From assembly GCA_028641055.1 (NCBI GenBank), contig CM054061.1:61665904-61729903 (forward strand): a DNA stretch of 64,000 bases, given 5' to 3'. Both the position numbers and the translations under genes were made by a program. The notes under the pieces are model-generated. The model ran no database searches and was not told the DNA's origin. It saw only the letters and a program-made list of their open reading frames with translations. Below, piece by piece: positions 1 to 11,654 of the stretch. This DNA is from Alopecurus myosuroides. Taxonomy: Eukaryota; Streptophyta; Magnoliopsida; Poales; Poaceae. Every line of letters begins with the position of its first letter. Position 1 is the first letter of the stretch.

Positions 1-134
1 ATGGTTTTGTTCAGAAAATTATTTCCAACCCAAANNNNNNNNNNNNNNNNNNNNNNNNNNNNNNNNNNNNNNNNNNNNNNNNNNNNNNNNNNNNNNNNNN
101 NNNNNNNNNNNNNNNNNNNNNNNNNNNNNNNNNN
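1..134. other. Unassigned 34 bases and 100-N assembly gap
   Basis: Bases 35-134 are exactly 100 N, the usual placeholder for a gap of unknown size. The 34 bases before it do not match the equivalent position of the second LTR of element A, so the first LTR copy cannot simply be extended through the gap. The left end of element A is therefore not visible. Confidence 0.95.
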
Positions 135-2555
135 AGGCCAAGCCGGAGGGATTCCCAAGCTAACGTCGTCAAACTTCAAACCTGTTGACTGCAATGTTGA
201 ATATGCAGCCACGAAAAAGATTTGTGGGTCAGTACGGTTAAGTACTGGCAAGTGGATAAACCATACTCACAAGATACCGGCGTAACCAGTCATCACAAGA
301 TACAAATACTTTGGGATCAACGGGAAGGAAGGGATTATTGCAAATAAGCGGCAGCGGGCTGCACTAACCAACTACAGAGGGATACTACAACTTCCGGCTA
401 ACAGAAGGGAGATAAGATCGAGTATTGTAACCAACTGAAAGTAACTCCAAACAAACCCATCCTGGATCTTGCCCCTTTATCCAAAAAGCAATCCGAGGAT
501 AACTCACACAGTTGAAATAAGGATGGTTCAGATTATTGTGTCAATAAGCCTATTACTAGTCAAGTTGTTAATCATTGGGTGTAAGAGTGTTAATCATTAG
601 GTTTAAGTTGTCCTGAGTACTTGTTAGCCAGTACTTTCACCAAGTAATCCATAACCGCGGAAAACACGGCTTCTCGAGAAGATTATCCCTGCAGGGTTGC
701 ACCAATTTAGCCGTACACGCAAGAATAACCCGCCAGATGGGAGATCACCCCACCAAGCGAGGTACTCTACACAACTCAACTCTTCTTCGCATCAAGCCCA
801 AAGCACCTTGGAGCACGGCTAATCGAGCCCAGAAGAGAATGGACCCTCATAGCACTCTAAGAACGTGTCCTCCTATATGCCGACTACGAAAGTTCCACCC
901 GGGATCCAAGGGCTCGCAAGATCATGCATGCAGCAAATGGAAAACCCGAACTAAATGAGGCGATTTGGACGAGATGCGAATCGAGTCAAATTGAGGGGGG
1001 CGCCCATACTCGCTTCCCACATGCGGGTAGTGCGCTCATCATGGATCAGTAGACAAGACCCTTTTCCTATTAGGGTCGACACTAGCAGGCCTCAAAACCA
1101 CAAAGGGCCTCCTGCCGGTGCCTTATCATCAAATTATTATCACCATTAGCATTAACAGGATTGATTGATTGATTAACCTCGAGCCCCCAGAACATAATAG
1201 AGTAGTAACAGAAAGTAACGGGTAACAGACTTGAGCAAAACAACCCTAAGCATGCTAGTAAGACACGGGCAACAAGCAATGGTTATAGGTATGGAGGTGA
1301 GGCAATATCAAGGTTAAGGGATTCATGTGATGGGTTCGTAACAGAAACAACTACTACTAAGGCTAGCAGAAAAGAACAACGGAAAGAATCGGTAACAAGT
1401 GATGAAAGGCAGCCATATGGCAGCAAGTGAGTATACTTGCCTGAGATCCCGCAAGGTAGCAGAACTTGTCGTTGCTCACATCATCTCAACGTCCTATCCG
1501 GGAAGAAGCAACGAACCTCGAACAAACACCGGATGCAACAATTACTACTACGGCAAAAGATCCAGCATGATCAAGATATGGATGCATGACAATTTAATGG
1601 ATGCATAGAAATAAACTAGTTGACAAGATAAACAGATTTAAATGGACCCATATGCAATTTGAGTTGCATATGAAAAGCCCATGAATTATGGTTGAAACAA
1701 ATTGTTTTCCAACTAATCATCAGGTGAAAGTGGTTTAGTATGATGCATGGATGAGGAAAACAACAAAATAACAACAATAGAACCAGTTGGGAATAAGGTT
1801 CACCAATTTTAGAAATTTATTTATTAAGTTAGAAAATTTTGGTTCCTTAAGGGTGTCACATAAACAATTATTGTTTTCATCAAGTTAAAGTGTTCAAAAC
1901 AAATAACAAAATTTATATTTGAAAAGAACATCAAATTTTAGTTGGATTACATGTTTCAAATATGGAAATTGGAATTAGGATAATTTAATTATGAATTAAA
2001 CAATATTAAACAAGTTTTAAATGGATTTAAAACAAGTTTGAATTTAATTGAAGTTTTATTTGTTCAAGACATAATTTCAAACTCACATTTGAAAAGTTCA
2101 CACTTTGATGGTTTGAAAACATATTTTGCATGTTCAAAATTATTTTATTTTGAGCAAGTTATGATTTTATCAAATTTAAATGAATTAAACAAGTATTAAA
2201 TTATTTAGGCAATTTAAATTATTCAAACCATGAAACAAAATTTATATTTGAAAAGGTTATTCAAAATGGTATGGAAAACATATTTTATTTGCCTTATTTG
2301 GAATTAGTATGAATTATTTAAGAATTGTTGCAAATTACAATTGAATTATTTGAATTCAAGTTTAAATTGCATTTGGAAATTTCAAAACAGGAAACAAAGT
2401 GCAAACATGAGCATGGATGGAAAATTCATGTTCTTTACATTTTTCTGATAATTCTAGACATAAATTTTGTGATATTTGGAGTTAACATGACAAAGTTATA
2501 GCATCTACAAAAATAGTAGCATTTTATGGAAAAGCAATGGCAAGAAAAATAGGAT

Positions 2556-2826
2556 GCTGCCCGTGGGATTCGAACTTGGGCTGGTTGGATAGGAAAGAGC
2601 AAGGCACTAGCCACTGGGCTGCTCCACGAGGTTTGTTTAGATACAGAACTGAATTTACATAATACGGTCAGTTACAGTAACTGAATTTTAACACAGCAAA
2701 GGCTTCAGAAACTTGTGCCTGCGGGAAACAAAAACAAAAAGGAGGCTTATGTGCTCCGTTTGGGGATCGAACTCGGGATCGCTGGGAGCAAGGCAGCTGA
2801 CGGAACCACTGCGCTGGTGCTCCGTT
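2556..2826 (-). other. Two tRNA-like (A-box/B-box) modules in LTR A, copy 1
   Basis: On the minus strand two consecutive stretches of about 75 bases each read like tRNA relics. The first (about 2631-2556) has CAGCCCAGTGG as an A-box and AGTTCGAATCC as a B-box. The second (about 2826-2750) has CAGCGCAGTGG and AGTTCGATCCC. Spacing fits an internal RNA polymerase III promoter. They do not fold into an obvious functional tRNA and are probably tRNA-derived sequence fixed in the LTR. Confidence 0.5.
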
Positions 2827-3536
2827 TGTGTTGGGAATGGGATCGGACATAAGGTGAGGAGACAGTGCGGGCGTTAACTGAATCATTCAGCAAAAATTCA
2901 GACTTTAGCTGCAGCGCGTCATCGACAGTTTGCGGCTGCTCTGCTGATCCTCCTGTACGTGCGCGATTTCGAGGAGCGAGCGGCCAACTGAGCTCACTTG
3001 CTGTGGTGCAAGCTAGTGTGCAAGGTGGAGAGGAAAGTGTGGATGTGCTTGCACGCGACGAACTGAACCTGCAATATTCGAGCACTCGCTGTCCATCCCG
3101 GCGGCCAGGCGGGCAAGGCCGGATCGCGACAGGTAGGTGCATACAGCTAGCGGGAGAGTCCATGAGGATGTCCACGAGGTGGGGTGGCTCACCGTGAGTT
3201 GGATGGCGCGTTGGATCGTCTTGCGGACGACGACGGAGGCCGGACGAGGATGGGGAAGGCGAAGCCGAGTTGCTGCGGACACGGGAGAAAGGCGCGCACG
3301 GCGCTGAGCTCGTGGTCCTTCCCGGGCCTGGGTCCTGCTCGGAGACGGAAGAGGGCGTCCCCACGTAGCTGCTAGCGCGAGGGACGGAGACTAGGTGGAC
3401 ACGATCGACGGGGCTGGTGAGCGTCTGGTCACGGTGGCCATGGCGTCGGCGGGGCTAGGACGAAGGCGATGGCGGCGGCGAAGGGAGGTAAGGGAGGGGA
3501 ACTAGACCTAGGGTTCAAGGAGAGACCCCTGGCCAT

Positions 3537-3544
3537 CTTTATAG
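3537..3544 (-). promoter_or_regulatory. Candidate TATA box of LTR A, copy 1
   Basis: CTATAAAG on the minus strand lies at the edge of the GC-rich part of the LTR. It is kept in the second copy (8642-8649), and a TATA-like motif sits in a comparable position in the LTRs of elements B, C and D, so it is probably the sense promoter. Confidence 0.55.
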
Positions 3545-4450
3545 AGGAGGAGAGGAGGAGGATTGGTAGTGGGGATTGACAGCGACGTCCAGGAGGTTCA
3601 CGCATGGGGCGTGCTCCCCTGTTCGTACGGAGAAGAACGATTGGGAGGTGGGCTTCTTCGGGTTGTAGGTGGGCTGCCCTTTGTGGGCTGGCCTGCCTCC
3701 CCATCTCTCTCTTAGTTTTATTTTTCCTTATTATTTTTTTTTTGTAAAGGATGAAAGGGGAAAAGGGATAGAATTTGGAGGGGTTTAGTGTATTAAATAT
3801 TTTTATTACTTTCAAAACAGAAAAATGAAAGCAATGTTAGCATTATTTCAAACTTGGAATTATTAGTTGGAATTTTAAATTGGTAGTTGAATTTCAAATA
3901 GGGTTTGGGGGTTTTTTATTTGATAATTAATTTTATTAAGTTGCAAAACAATAATTAAAAGCAAATGTTAGCATTGTTGTTCAAACTTTGAATTATTAAT
4001 TGGACTTTTTAAATTGGGATTTGAATTTCCATTAGTAATCATAAGGAGTTGATTTTTCAAACAATTTTTATTCAATGAACTCAACAATTAAGAAAACATT
4101 TATTGAATTTTAATTGTTTGCAAAATTTTAGTGTTTGAACCACAATTGGATCATGCCCATTATGATTGAAAATGATTTGAAATTTAATTTGCCATTAGGG
4201 TTTTTTTTTAACAAAAGGAAAATTTTATTAACAAGCAATTGGATTAAAACAACTTCAAATTATTGAAAAACATTTGAGTGGTAAAGTTTGCAATTGTGAA
4301 ATTGGAAATTTTGAACATGTTGTGAAAGTTTAAATTGTTTTGCATTTTCAGTTGTGATGCAAACATGGTGCAATGCAATGTGATGCATATGATGCAAGAA
4401 AAAAAAGAAAACAAACAACTCTCTATTAGGGTAACACCCCAGGTGTTACA

Positions 4451-4951
4451 GACGACACCACTAACAAGGGATTGCGCCCTCGCAATCCACCTGCTAACCC
4501 GGGAGGGGAAAGAAGTTCGACTATCGATTCTTCGTGCTTCCGGTTGATCTCCTCGACACCACTAACAAGGGCTTCTCGACACCACTAACAAGAGATTCTT
4601 GCTCGGAGTGACGACGATGTTCTTCCACCAGGAATCTTCCGATGATCGAACCTATTAGGTTAAAGGGCTCAGAAAACGTCCACCCACGTAGGATCCTAAC
4701 ACTTTGAAAGATTGAGTACGAGAGTAGACCCCAAAACAAATAAGATGGGAGGGGAAATAGAATAGGGGTAAGGAGAAAACAAGAATCCTATTGAGATGTT
4801 TTTCCAAAATAGTTTAGCAGAAATAGTTTTTGACACTCTAGAAACAACGACCGTTAGCTAGGTTATCCTACAGGCTTTGCGGACCCGTTGCTTCGATAAC
4901 CATTCGTATCGAAACAATCTCGGGAATCGGAACCAAGGCTCTGATACCATT
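4451..4951 (-). other. Element A internal region, no coding capacity
   Basis: This 501-base spacer between the two LTRs holds no retroviral-type gene. A short unit, CGACACCACTAACAAGRG, occurs three times (near 4453, 4553 and 4577). No polypyrimidine run follows the LTR end at 4450, so the polypurine tract normally needed for plus-strand priming is not recognisable. The right end carries the primer binding site. Confidence 0.75.
4937..4949 (-). promoter_or_regulatory. Primer binding site of element A (tRNA-iMet type)
   Basis: GGCTCTGATACCA on the plus strand is the reverse complement of TGGTATCAGAGCC, the standard plant initiator-Met primer site. It lies two bases from the LTR start at 4952. 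Confidence 0.92.
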
Positions 4952-7660
4952 TGTGACGCCCCGAGATCGGGCACTATGCAGGTTTCAGCATTCCCGCCAA
5001 AATCCACATAATAACCGATTCCAGGTTGCCACTTGTGATACCATTACAACAGTTCACGAATAATCCACAACAACAACAGAAAAGAGATTTACAAGATGAC
5101 TCAAACGAGTCAGGGATACAACTGATACAACACAAAGATCCAAATAACAGCGGAAGAAACAACACATCGTCCGTCTACGGACAAGATACAAATTGGACTA
5201 AGAGTCCTGAAGATAACCGAGAGCGTCCAATCCCTGCCCAGGCCAAGCCGGAGGGATTCCCAAGCTAACGTCGTCAGACTTCAAACCTGTTGACTCCAAT
5301 GTTGAATATGCAGCCACGAAAAAGATTTGTGGGTCAGTACGGTTAAGTACTGGCAAGTGGATAAACCATACTCACAAGATACCGGCGTAACCAGTCATCA
5401 CAAGATACAAATACTTTGGGATCAACGGGAAGGAAGGGATTATTGCAAATAAGCGGCAGCGGGCTGCACTAACCAACTACAGAGGGATACTACAACTTCC
5501 GGCTAACAGAAGGGAGATAAGATCGAGTATTGTAACCAACTGAAAGTAACTCCAAACAAACCCATCCTGGATCTCGCCCCTTTATCCAAAGAAGCAATCC
5601 GAGGATAACTCACACAGTTGAAATAAGGATGGTTCAGATTATTGTGTCAATAAGCCTATTACTAGTCAAGTTGTTAATCATTGGGTGTAAGAGTGTTAAT
5701 CATTAGGTTTAAGTTGTCCTGAGTACTTGTTAGCCAGTACTTTCACCAAGTAATCCATAACCGCGGAAAACACGGCTTCTCGAGAAGATTATCCCTGCAG
5801 GGTTGCACCAATTTAGCCGTACACGCAAGAATAACCCGCCAGATGGGAGATCACCCCACCAAGCGAGGTACTCTACACAACTCAACTCTTCTTCGCATCA
5901 AGCCCAAAGCACCTTGGAGCACGGCTAATCGAGCCCAGAAGAGAATGGACCCTCATAGCACTCTAAGAACGTGTCCTCCTATATGCCGACTACGAAAGTT
6001 CCACCCGGGATCCAAGGGCTCGCAAGATCATGCATGCAGCAAATGGAAAACCCGAACTAAATGAGGCGATTTGGACGAGATGCGAATCAAGTCAAATTGA
6101 GGGGGGCGCCCATACTCGCTTCCCACATGCGGGTAGTGCGCTCATCATGGATCAGTAGACAAGACCCTTTTCCTATTAGGGTCGACACTAGCAGGCCTCA
6201 AAACCACAAAGGGCCTCCTGCCGGTGCCTTATCATCAAATTATTATCACCATTAGCATTAACAGGATTGATTGATTGATTAACCTCGAGCCCCCAGAACA
6301 TAATAGAGTAGTAACAGAAAGTAACGGGTAACAGACTCGAGCAAAACAACCCTAAGCATGCTAGTAAGACACGAGCAACAAGCAATGGTTATAGGTATGG
6401 AGGTGAGGCAATATCAAGGTTAAGGGATTCATGTGATGGGTTCGTAACAGAAACAACTACTACTAAGGCTAGCAGAAAAGAACAACGGAAAGAATCGGTA
6501 ACAAGTGATGAAAGGCAGCCATATGGCAGCAAGTGAGTATACTTGCCTGAGATCCCGCAAGGTAGCAGAACTTGTCGTTGCTCACATCATCTCAACGTCC
6601 TATCCGGGAAGAAGCAACGAACCTCGAACAAACACCGGATGCAACAATTACTACTACGGCAAAAGATCCAGCATGATCAAGATATGGATGCATGACAATT
6701 TAATGGATGCATAGAAATAAACTAGTTGACAAGATAAACAGATTTAAATGGACCCATATGCAATTTGAGTTGCATATGAAAAGCCCATGAATTATGGTTG
6801 AAACAATTGTTTTCCAACTAATCATCAGGTGAAAGTGGTTTAGTATGATGCATGGATGAGGAAAACAACAAAATAACAACAATAGAACCAGTTGGGAATA
6901 AGGTTCACCAATTTTAGAAATTTATTTATTAAGTTAGAAAATTTTGGTTCCTTAAGGGTGTCACATAAACAATTGTTGTTTTCATCAAGTTAAAGTGTTC
7001 AAAACAAATAACAAAATTTATATTTGAAAAGAACATCAAATTTTAGTTGGATTACATGTTTCAAATATGGAAATTGGAATTAGGATAATTTAATTATGAA
7101 TTAAACAATATTAAACAAGTTTTAAATGGATTTAAAACAAGTTTGAATTTAATTGAAGTTTTATTTGTTCAAGACATAATTTCAAACTCACATTTGAAAA
7201 GTTCACACTTTGATGGTTTGAAAACATATTTTGCATGTTCAAAATTATTTTATTTTGAGCAAGTTATGATTTTATCAAATTTAAATGAATTAAACAAGTA
7301 TTAAATTATTTAGGCAATTTAAATTATTCAAACCATGAAACAAAATTTATATTTGAAAAGGTTATTCAAAATGGTATGGAAAACATATTTTATTTGCCTT
7401 ATTTGGAATTAGTATGAATTATTTAAGAATTGTTGCAAATTACAATTGAATTATTTGAATTCAAGTTTAAATTGCATTTGGAAATTTCAAAACAGGAAAC
7501 AAAGTGCAAACATGAGCATGGATGGAAAATTCATGTTCTTTACATTTTTCTGATAATTCTAGACATAAATTTTGTGATATTTGGAGTTAACATGACAAAG
7601 TTATAGCATCTACAAAAATAGTAGCATTTTATGGAAAAGCAATGGCAAGAAAAATAGGAT

Positions 7661-7931
7661 GCTGCCCGTGGGATTCGAACTTGGGCTGGTTGGATAGGAA
7701 AGAGCAAGGCACTAGCCACTGGGCTGCTCCACGAGGTTTGTTTAGATACAGAACTGAATTTACATAATACGGTCAGTTACAGTAACTGAATTTTAACACA
7801 GCAAAGGCTTCAGAAACTTGTGCCTGCGGGAAACAAAAACAAAAAGGAGGCTTATGTGCTCCGTTTGGGGATCGAACTCGGGATCGCTGGGAGCAAGGCA
7901 GCTGACGGAACCACTGCGCTGGTGCTCCGTT
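7661..7931 (-). other. Two tRNA-like modules in LTR A, copy 2
   Basis: This is the same pair of A-box/B-box modules as at 2556-2826 (about 7737-7661 and 7931-7855). They are unchanged at the box positions, as expected from nearly identical LTRs. Confidence 0.5.
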
Positions 7932-8641
7932 TGTGTTGGGAATGGGATCGGACATAAGGTGAGGAGACAGTGCGGGCGTTAACTGAATCATTCAGCAAAA
8001 ATTCAGACTTTAGCTGCAGCGCGTCATCGACAATTTGCGGCTGCTCTGCTGATCCTCCTGTACGTGCGCGATTTCGAGGAGCGAGCGGCCAACTGAGCTC
8101 ACTTGCTGTGGTGCAAGCTAGTGTGCAAGGTGGAGAGGAAAGTGTGGATGTGCTTGCACGCGACGAACTGAACCTGCAATATTCGAGCACTCGCTGTCCA
8201 TCCCGGCGGCCAGGCGGGCAAGGCCGGATCGCGACAGGTAGGTGCATACAGCTAGCGGGAGAGTCCATGAGGATGTCCACGAGGTGGGGTGGCTCACCGT
8301 GAGTTGGATGGCGCGTTGGATCGTCTTGCGGACGACGACGGAGGCCGGACGAGGATGGGGAAGGCGAAGCCGAGTTGCTGCGGACGCGGGAGAAAGGCGC
8401 GCACGGCGCTGAGCTCGTGGTCCTTCCCGGGCCTGGGTCCTGCTCGGAGACGGAAGAGGGCGTCCCCGCGTAGCTGCTGGCGCGAGGGACGGAGACTAGG
8501 TGGACACGATCGACGGGGCTGGTGAGCGTCTGGTCACGGTGGCCATGGCGTCGGCGGGGCTAGGACGAAGGCGATGGCGGCGGCGAAGGGAGGTAAGGGA
8601 GGGGAACTAGACCTAGGGTTCAAGGAGAGACCCCTGGCCAT

Positions 8642-8649
8642 CTTTATAG
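8642..8649 (-). promoter_or_regulatory. Candidate TATA box of LTR A, copy 2
   Basis: The minus strand reads CTATAAAG, identical to the first copy. In this 5' LTR it would drive the genomic transcript of element A. Confidence 0.55.
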
Positions 8650-9553
8650 AGGAGGAGAGGAGGAGGATTGGTAGTGGGGATTGACAGCGACGTCCAGGAG
8701 GTTCACGCATGGGGCGTGCTCCCCTGTTCGTACGGAGAAGAACGATTGGGAGGTGGGCTTCTTCGGGTTGTAGGTGGGCTGCCCCTTGTGGGCTGGCCTG
8801 CCTCCCCATCTCTCTCTTAGTTTTATTTTTCCTTATTATTTTTTTTTGTAAAGGATGAAAGGGGAAAAGGGATAGAATTTGGAGGGGTTTAGTGTATTAA
8901 ATATTTTTATTACTTTCAAAACAGAAAAATGAAAGCAATGTTAGCATTATTTCAAACTTGGAATTATTAGTTGGAATTTTAAATTGGTAGTTGAATTTCA
9001 AATAGGGTTTGGGGGTTTTTTATTTGATAATTAATTTTATTAAGTTGCAAAACAATAATTAAAAGCAAATGTTAGCATTGTTGTTCAAACTTTGAATTAT
9101 TAATTGGACTTTTTAAATTGGGATTTGAATTTCCATTAGTAATCATAAGGAGTTGATTTTTCAAACAATTTTTATTCACTGAACTCAACAATTAAGAAAA
9201 CATTTATTGAATTTTAATTGTTTGCAAAATTTTAGTGTTTGAACCACAATTGGATCATGCCCATTATGATTGAAAATGATTTGAAATTTAATTTGCCATT
9301 AGGGTTTTTTTTAACAAAAGGAAAATTTTATTAACAAGCAATTGGATTAAAACAACTTCAAATTATTGAAAAACATTTGAGTGCTAAAGTTTGCAATTGT
9401 GAAATTGGAAATTTTGAACATGTTGTGAAAGTTTAAATTGTTTTGCATTTTCAGTTGTGATGCAAACATGGTGCAATGCAATGTGATGCATATGATGCAA
9501 GCAAAAAAAGAAAACAAACAACTCTCTATTAGGGTAACACCCCAGGTGTTACA

Positions 9554-10091
9554 GGAACCTTGCCATCTTCTTAGCCTCACTGGACACCTCATCACCAGCG
9601 TAACGAGCGAGGCGATTGAACTCACTCTGATAGCCAATGACGTCCAGCTTGCCCTGCTTGAGAGAGCAAAACTCTTCACGCATCCTTTCCATGAGACCAT
9701 CTGGAATGTGGTGCTTCAGGAAGGCTTCCTTGAAACAACCCGAGGTAATTGGATAGCCAGCTCTCATGGTCTGGTAGTTCTCCCACCAAGTAGCTGCCTG
9801 ACCCTTCAGGAGATAGGAGGCATACTTGACCTTGTCTTCCTCAGCAACGTGAGCAATGTCCAGAGCCTTGGCTATCTCACGGATCCAGTCATCACCATCC
9901 AGAGGCTCGCGTGTTGCCACGAAAGCTCTCGGCCCCAGACTGAGAAACTCCTTGATACTGACTCGTGGAGCATTCTGGTTGTTGTGCTGGTTAGTCTGAA
10001 ACTGGGCCATCTGTGCCATGACTTGGGTCATCTGAGTCAACAGCTCCGTGATTGGCGGTGGCTCAGGCGGGGTGTTCCTTGTTGGCGGCAT
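9554..10091 (-). pseudogene. gag: Element B gag, 3' part cut off by element A
   Basis: The product is a retrotransposon capsid protein. The frame starts at an ATG at 10091 and reads about 179 residues before running into LTR A. It begins with a proline-rich stretch followed by a low-complexity Gln/Asn region. It then shows the typical plant gypsy gag core: a DGDDWI motif, an EEDKVKYASYLL helix, the AATWWENY motif, and a FKEAFLKHHIP helix near the end. The zinc knuckle and protease, which normally follow, are missing because of the insertion. No stop or frameshift occurs in the part that remains. Confidence 0.85.
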
Positions 10092-10301
10092 CCTGAATAG
10101 ACATGCATTTTAGCACAACAATAGAAAAGGATAGACTTGGTAACCGAAAAGCGAGATTATTCCGACGCATGAATAGATAACCAACAGGTACATCGTCACA
10201 TGTTCAAATACATCAGAATATCCAACACACCATAAATGGTTCAAATGCCAAAGGATAACTAAACATAGTTAAGAATGGATACATCGGTACTCCCATGCTC
10301 A

Positions 10302-11117
10302 TCACGCAGGATGGCGGCTAGGAGTACGGCGAGAGGTACGGTGAGGAGCACGCCCACGAAAGTAGGTAGAACGACGATCCACATAGATCTGACGTGGTCT
10401 GAGAGCGACTCTAGGTGTGGTGAAGTACATAGCGTCGACTCCCTGTGCTCCAAAGCGTGGAATCCCAGTGTAACCAGCACCAAGGTTGAGGAGTGGACCT
10501 CTGATCGGCTCGTAACCTCCAGCATCTGGCAGACGACGACCAACTGGCTGATCGAAACGTGCAAAGCGCTCGTCTCCAACAAAGTCTGTGGTGTAAGTCG
10601 CCAGACGAGTCAAAGCAAGGTAGAGCTGCTCTCTGACTGAGGCCAACTCCTGAGATAGTGTGGTGGAAACTGCGTCACTGTACCTCACAAACTGAGCGGT
10701 GGTGTGCAGCCTGGAGTTATCATGCTCATAAACATCCAAGTTGTCGTAGAGAGTGAAGTGAGCTCCCTCCGAAGTGATGTAACCACGGGGGATGTGGCGA
10801 TAGATGGAATCGTCAAACCCCCAGTAGTCAGCACGAAGGACGGTGAGACTCACATAAGCTGCCTGCTGCACAGCCATATCCACTGTGGAACCTACTGCCT
10901 CGTAACGGTGGACTACGCTCATGCCATCATCTGACAGAATGTAGACGATAGCCTGGTAGTAGGTCTGGTCAAACTCTCGCTGCTGCTCGTAGACCTGGTA
11001 CTCTGGTGCCCAACGGAACCCTAGATAAGTGACCATGTCTCTCAGCATCTCCGGATATCCGGCAGTGCTCTCGCAACGAGTCATCCGAACCACCTGCTGG
11101 AAGAACCCGAGATCCAT
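10302..11117 (-). CDS. Extra ORF upstream of gag in element B (271 aa)
   Basis: An open frame of 271 residues lies between the primer binding site and gag. The first ATG is at 11117 (product starting MDLGFFQQ); the frame is also open upstream to 11180 but only with a GTG. Such extra ORFs before gag are known in some plant gypsy lineages, but I do not recognise a named domain. The second half has a stretch likely to form helices (SQELASVREQLYLALTRLAT) and the C-terminus is very basic and Arg-rich, which would suit nucleic-acid binding. Element C carries an ORF of similar length in the same place. The frame is intact, unlike the interrupted gag beside it. Confidence 0.6.
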   Translation of the reverse strand: MDLGFFQQVVRMTRCESTAGYPEMLRDMVTYLGFRWAPEYQVYEQQREFDQTYYQAIVYILSDDGMSVVHRYEAVGSTVDMAVQQAAYVSLTVLRADYWGFDDSIYRHIPRGYITSEGAHFTLYDNLDVYEHDNSRLHTTAQFVRYSDAVSTTLSQELASVREQLYLALTRLATYTTDFVGDERFARFDQPVGRRLPDAGGYEPIRGPLLNLGAGYTGIPRFGAQGVDAMYFTTPRVALRPRQIYVDRRSTYFRGRAPHRTSRRTPSRHPA

Positions 11118-11641
11118 CTGCAGATGATCGGGGAAGTTTTGATTAGACGCTGGTAGAGAACTGAAGTGGAAAGCAACCACAAGGTTTCAACGGACGAAAA
11201 GGATCTTGAGAAGAACAGGATATCGAAGCAACATCGGGAAACACGAGACCAAAAACTCCTGAGGTACTACGGAAAACCCATCCGGGCTTCTAAAGGATCA
11301 ATATCTACTGCTTAAGGAATAGAGGATTTGCTTCCGGGGCTTACACGCCTCCGTTCTCAATTGTGAGTAGGCAACATGATAAATCATGTCACAACCACCT
11401 CCATTCCTATGGTCTAGTAGATATAACTATCCTAGAGAAACCAGGATTCGTGAAATCCTAACTTGAAAGTTTAGATGAGAAGAGAAAACAACGTTGCACT
11501 TCCTTACCAGAAAAGGGAGGGTCGGTGGGGAAAGAAGAAAAATGACAGAATTCCTACTCTCACGTTTCATTTTTCCTATATAGCTACAAAATAGTTTCTA
11601 GACTCAACTGCGACCAGTAAAAGGGATCCTACAGGCAGACT

Positions 11642-11654
11642 GGCTCTGATACCA
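11642..11654 (-). promoter_or_regulatory. Primer binding site of element B (tRNA-iMet type)
   Basis: GGCTCTGATACCA lies two bases before the LTR start at 11657. It is identical to the primer site of element A. Confidence 0.92.

Larger units (their letters stand above)
135..4450 (-). repeat. Element A 3' LTR (5'-truncated by the assembly gap)
   Basis: This nearly identical copy of 5240-9553 ends at the same GGTGTTACA. It contains an AT-rich half (1600-2550 and 3720-4440) and a GC-rich middle (2860-3700). Short open frames inside it are non-coding in character: they overlap on both strands and match no family. No host gene is seen in this 4.3 kb. Confidence 0.9.
135..9553 (-). mobile_element. 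Element A: young non-autonomous gypsy-type LTR retrotransposon
   Basis: Two copies of one long sequence (135-4450 and 4952-9553) lie in direct orientation about 5.1 kb apart. The complete copy starts TGTGACGCCC and ends GGTGTTACA, the expected TG...CA of an LTR. The reverse complement of an initiator-Met tRNA primer site sits two bases upstream of the right copy, so the element reads on the minus strand. Only about 0.5 kb lies between the LTRs and it has no gag or pol, so the element must depend on other elements' proteins. I see roughly twenty differences between the copies over 4.3 kb, which indicates a recent insertion. It interrupts the gag gene of element B at 9553/9554. The right-hand target duplication would be GGAAC; the left one is not visible. 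Confidence 0.88.
4952..9553 (-). repeat. Element A 5' LTR (complete, 4602 bases)
   Basis: This is the full-length LTR. In the sense (minus) direction it runs from 9553 to 4952, with an AT-rich start, a TATA-like box at 8649-8642, a GC-rich segment, two tRNA-like modules, a second AT-rich stretch and a conserved GTACT/AGTAC inverted repeat near 5335-5352. Part of the sense 3' half resembles LTR B around 12540-13700, so A and B are related families. Confidence 0.92.

Noticed and set aside
2747..3364. 205-codon open frame on the minus strand, with overlapping frames on both strands (and the copy at 7852-8280)
   Set aside because: It lies in the GC-rich part of LTR A, overlaps other open frames, is shortened in the second copy by single changes, and shows no family pattern.
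135..9553. A 4.3 kb tandem gene duplication
   Set aside because: The copies start TG, end CA, and carry a primer binding site at the inner edge, so they are LTRs of one element.
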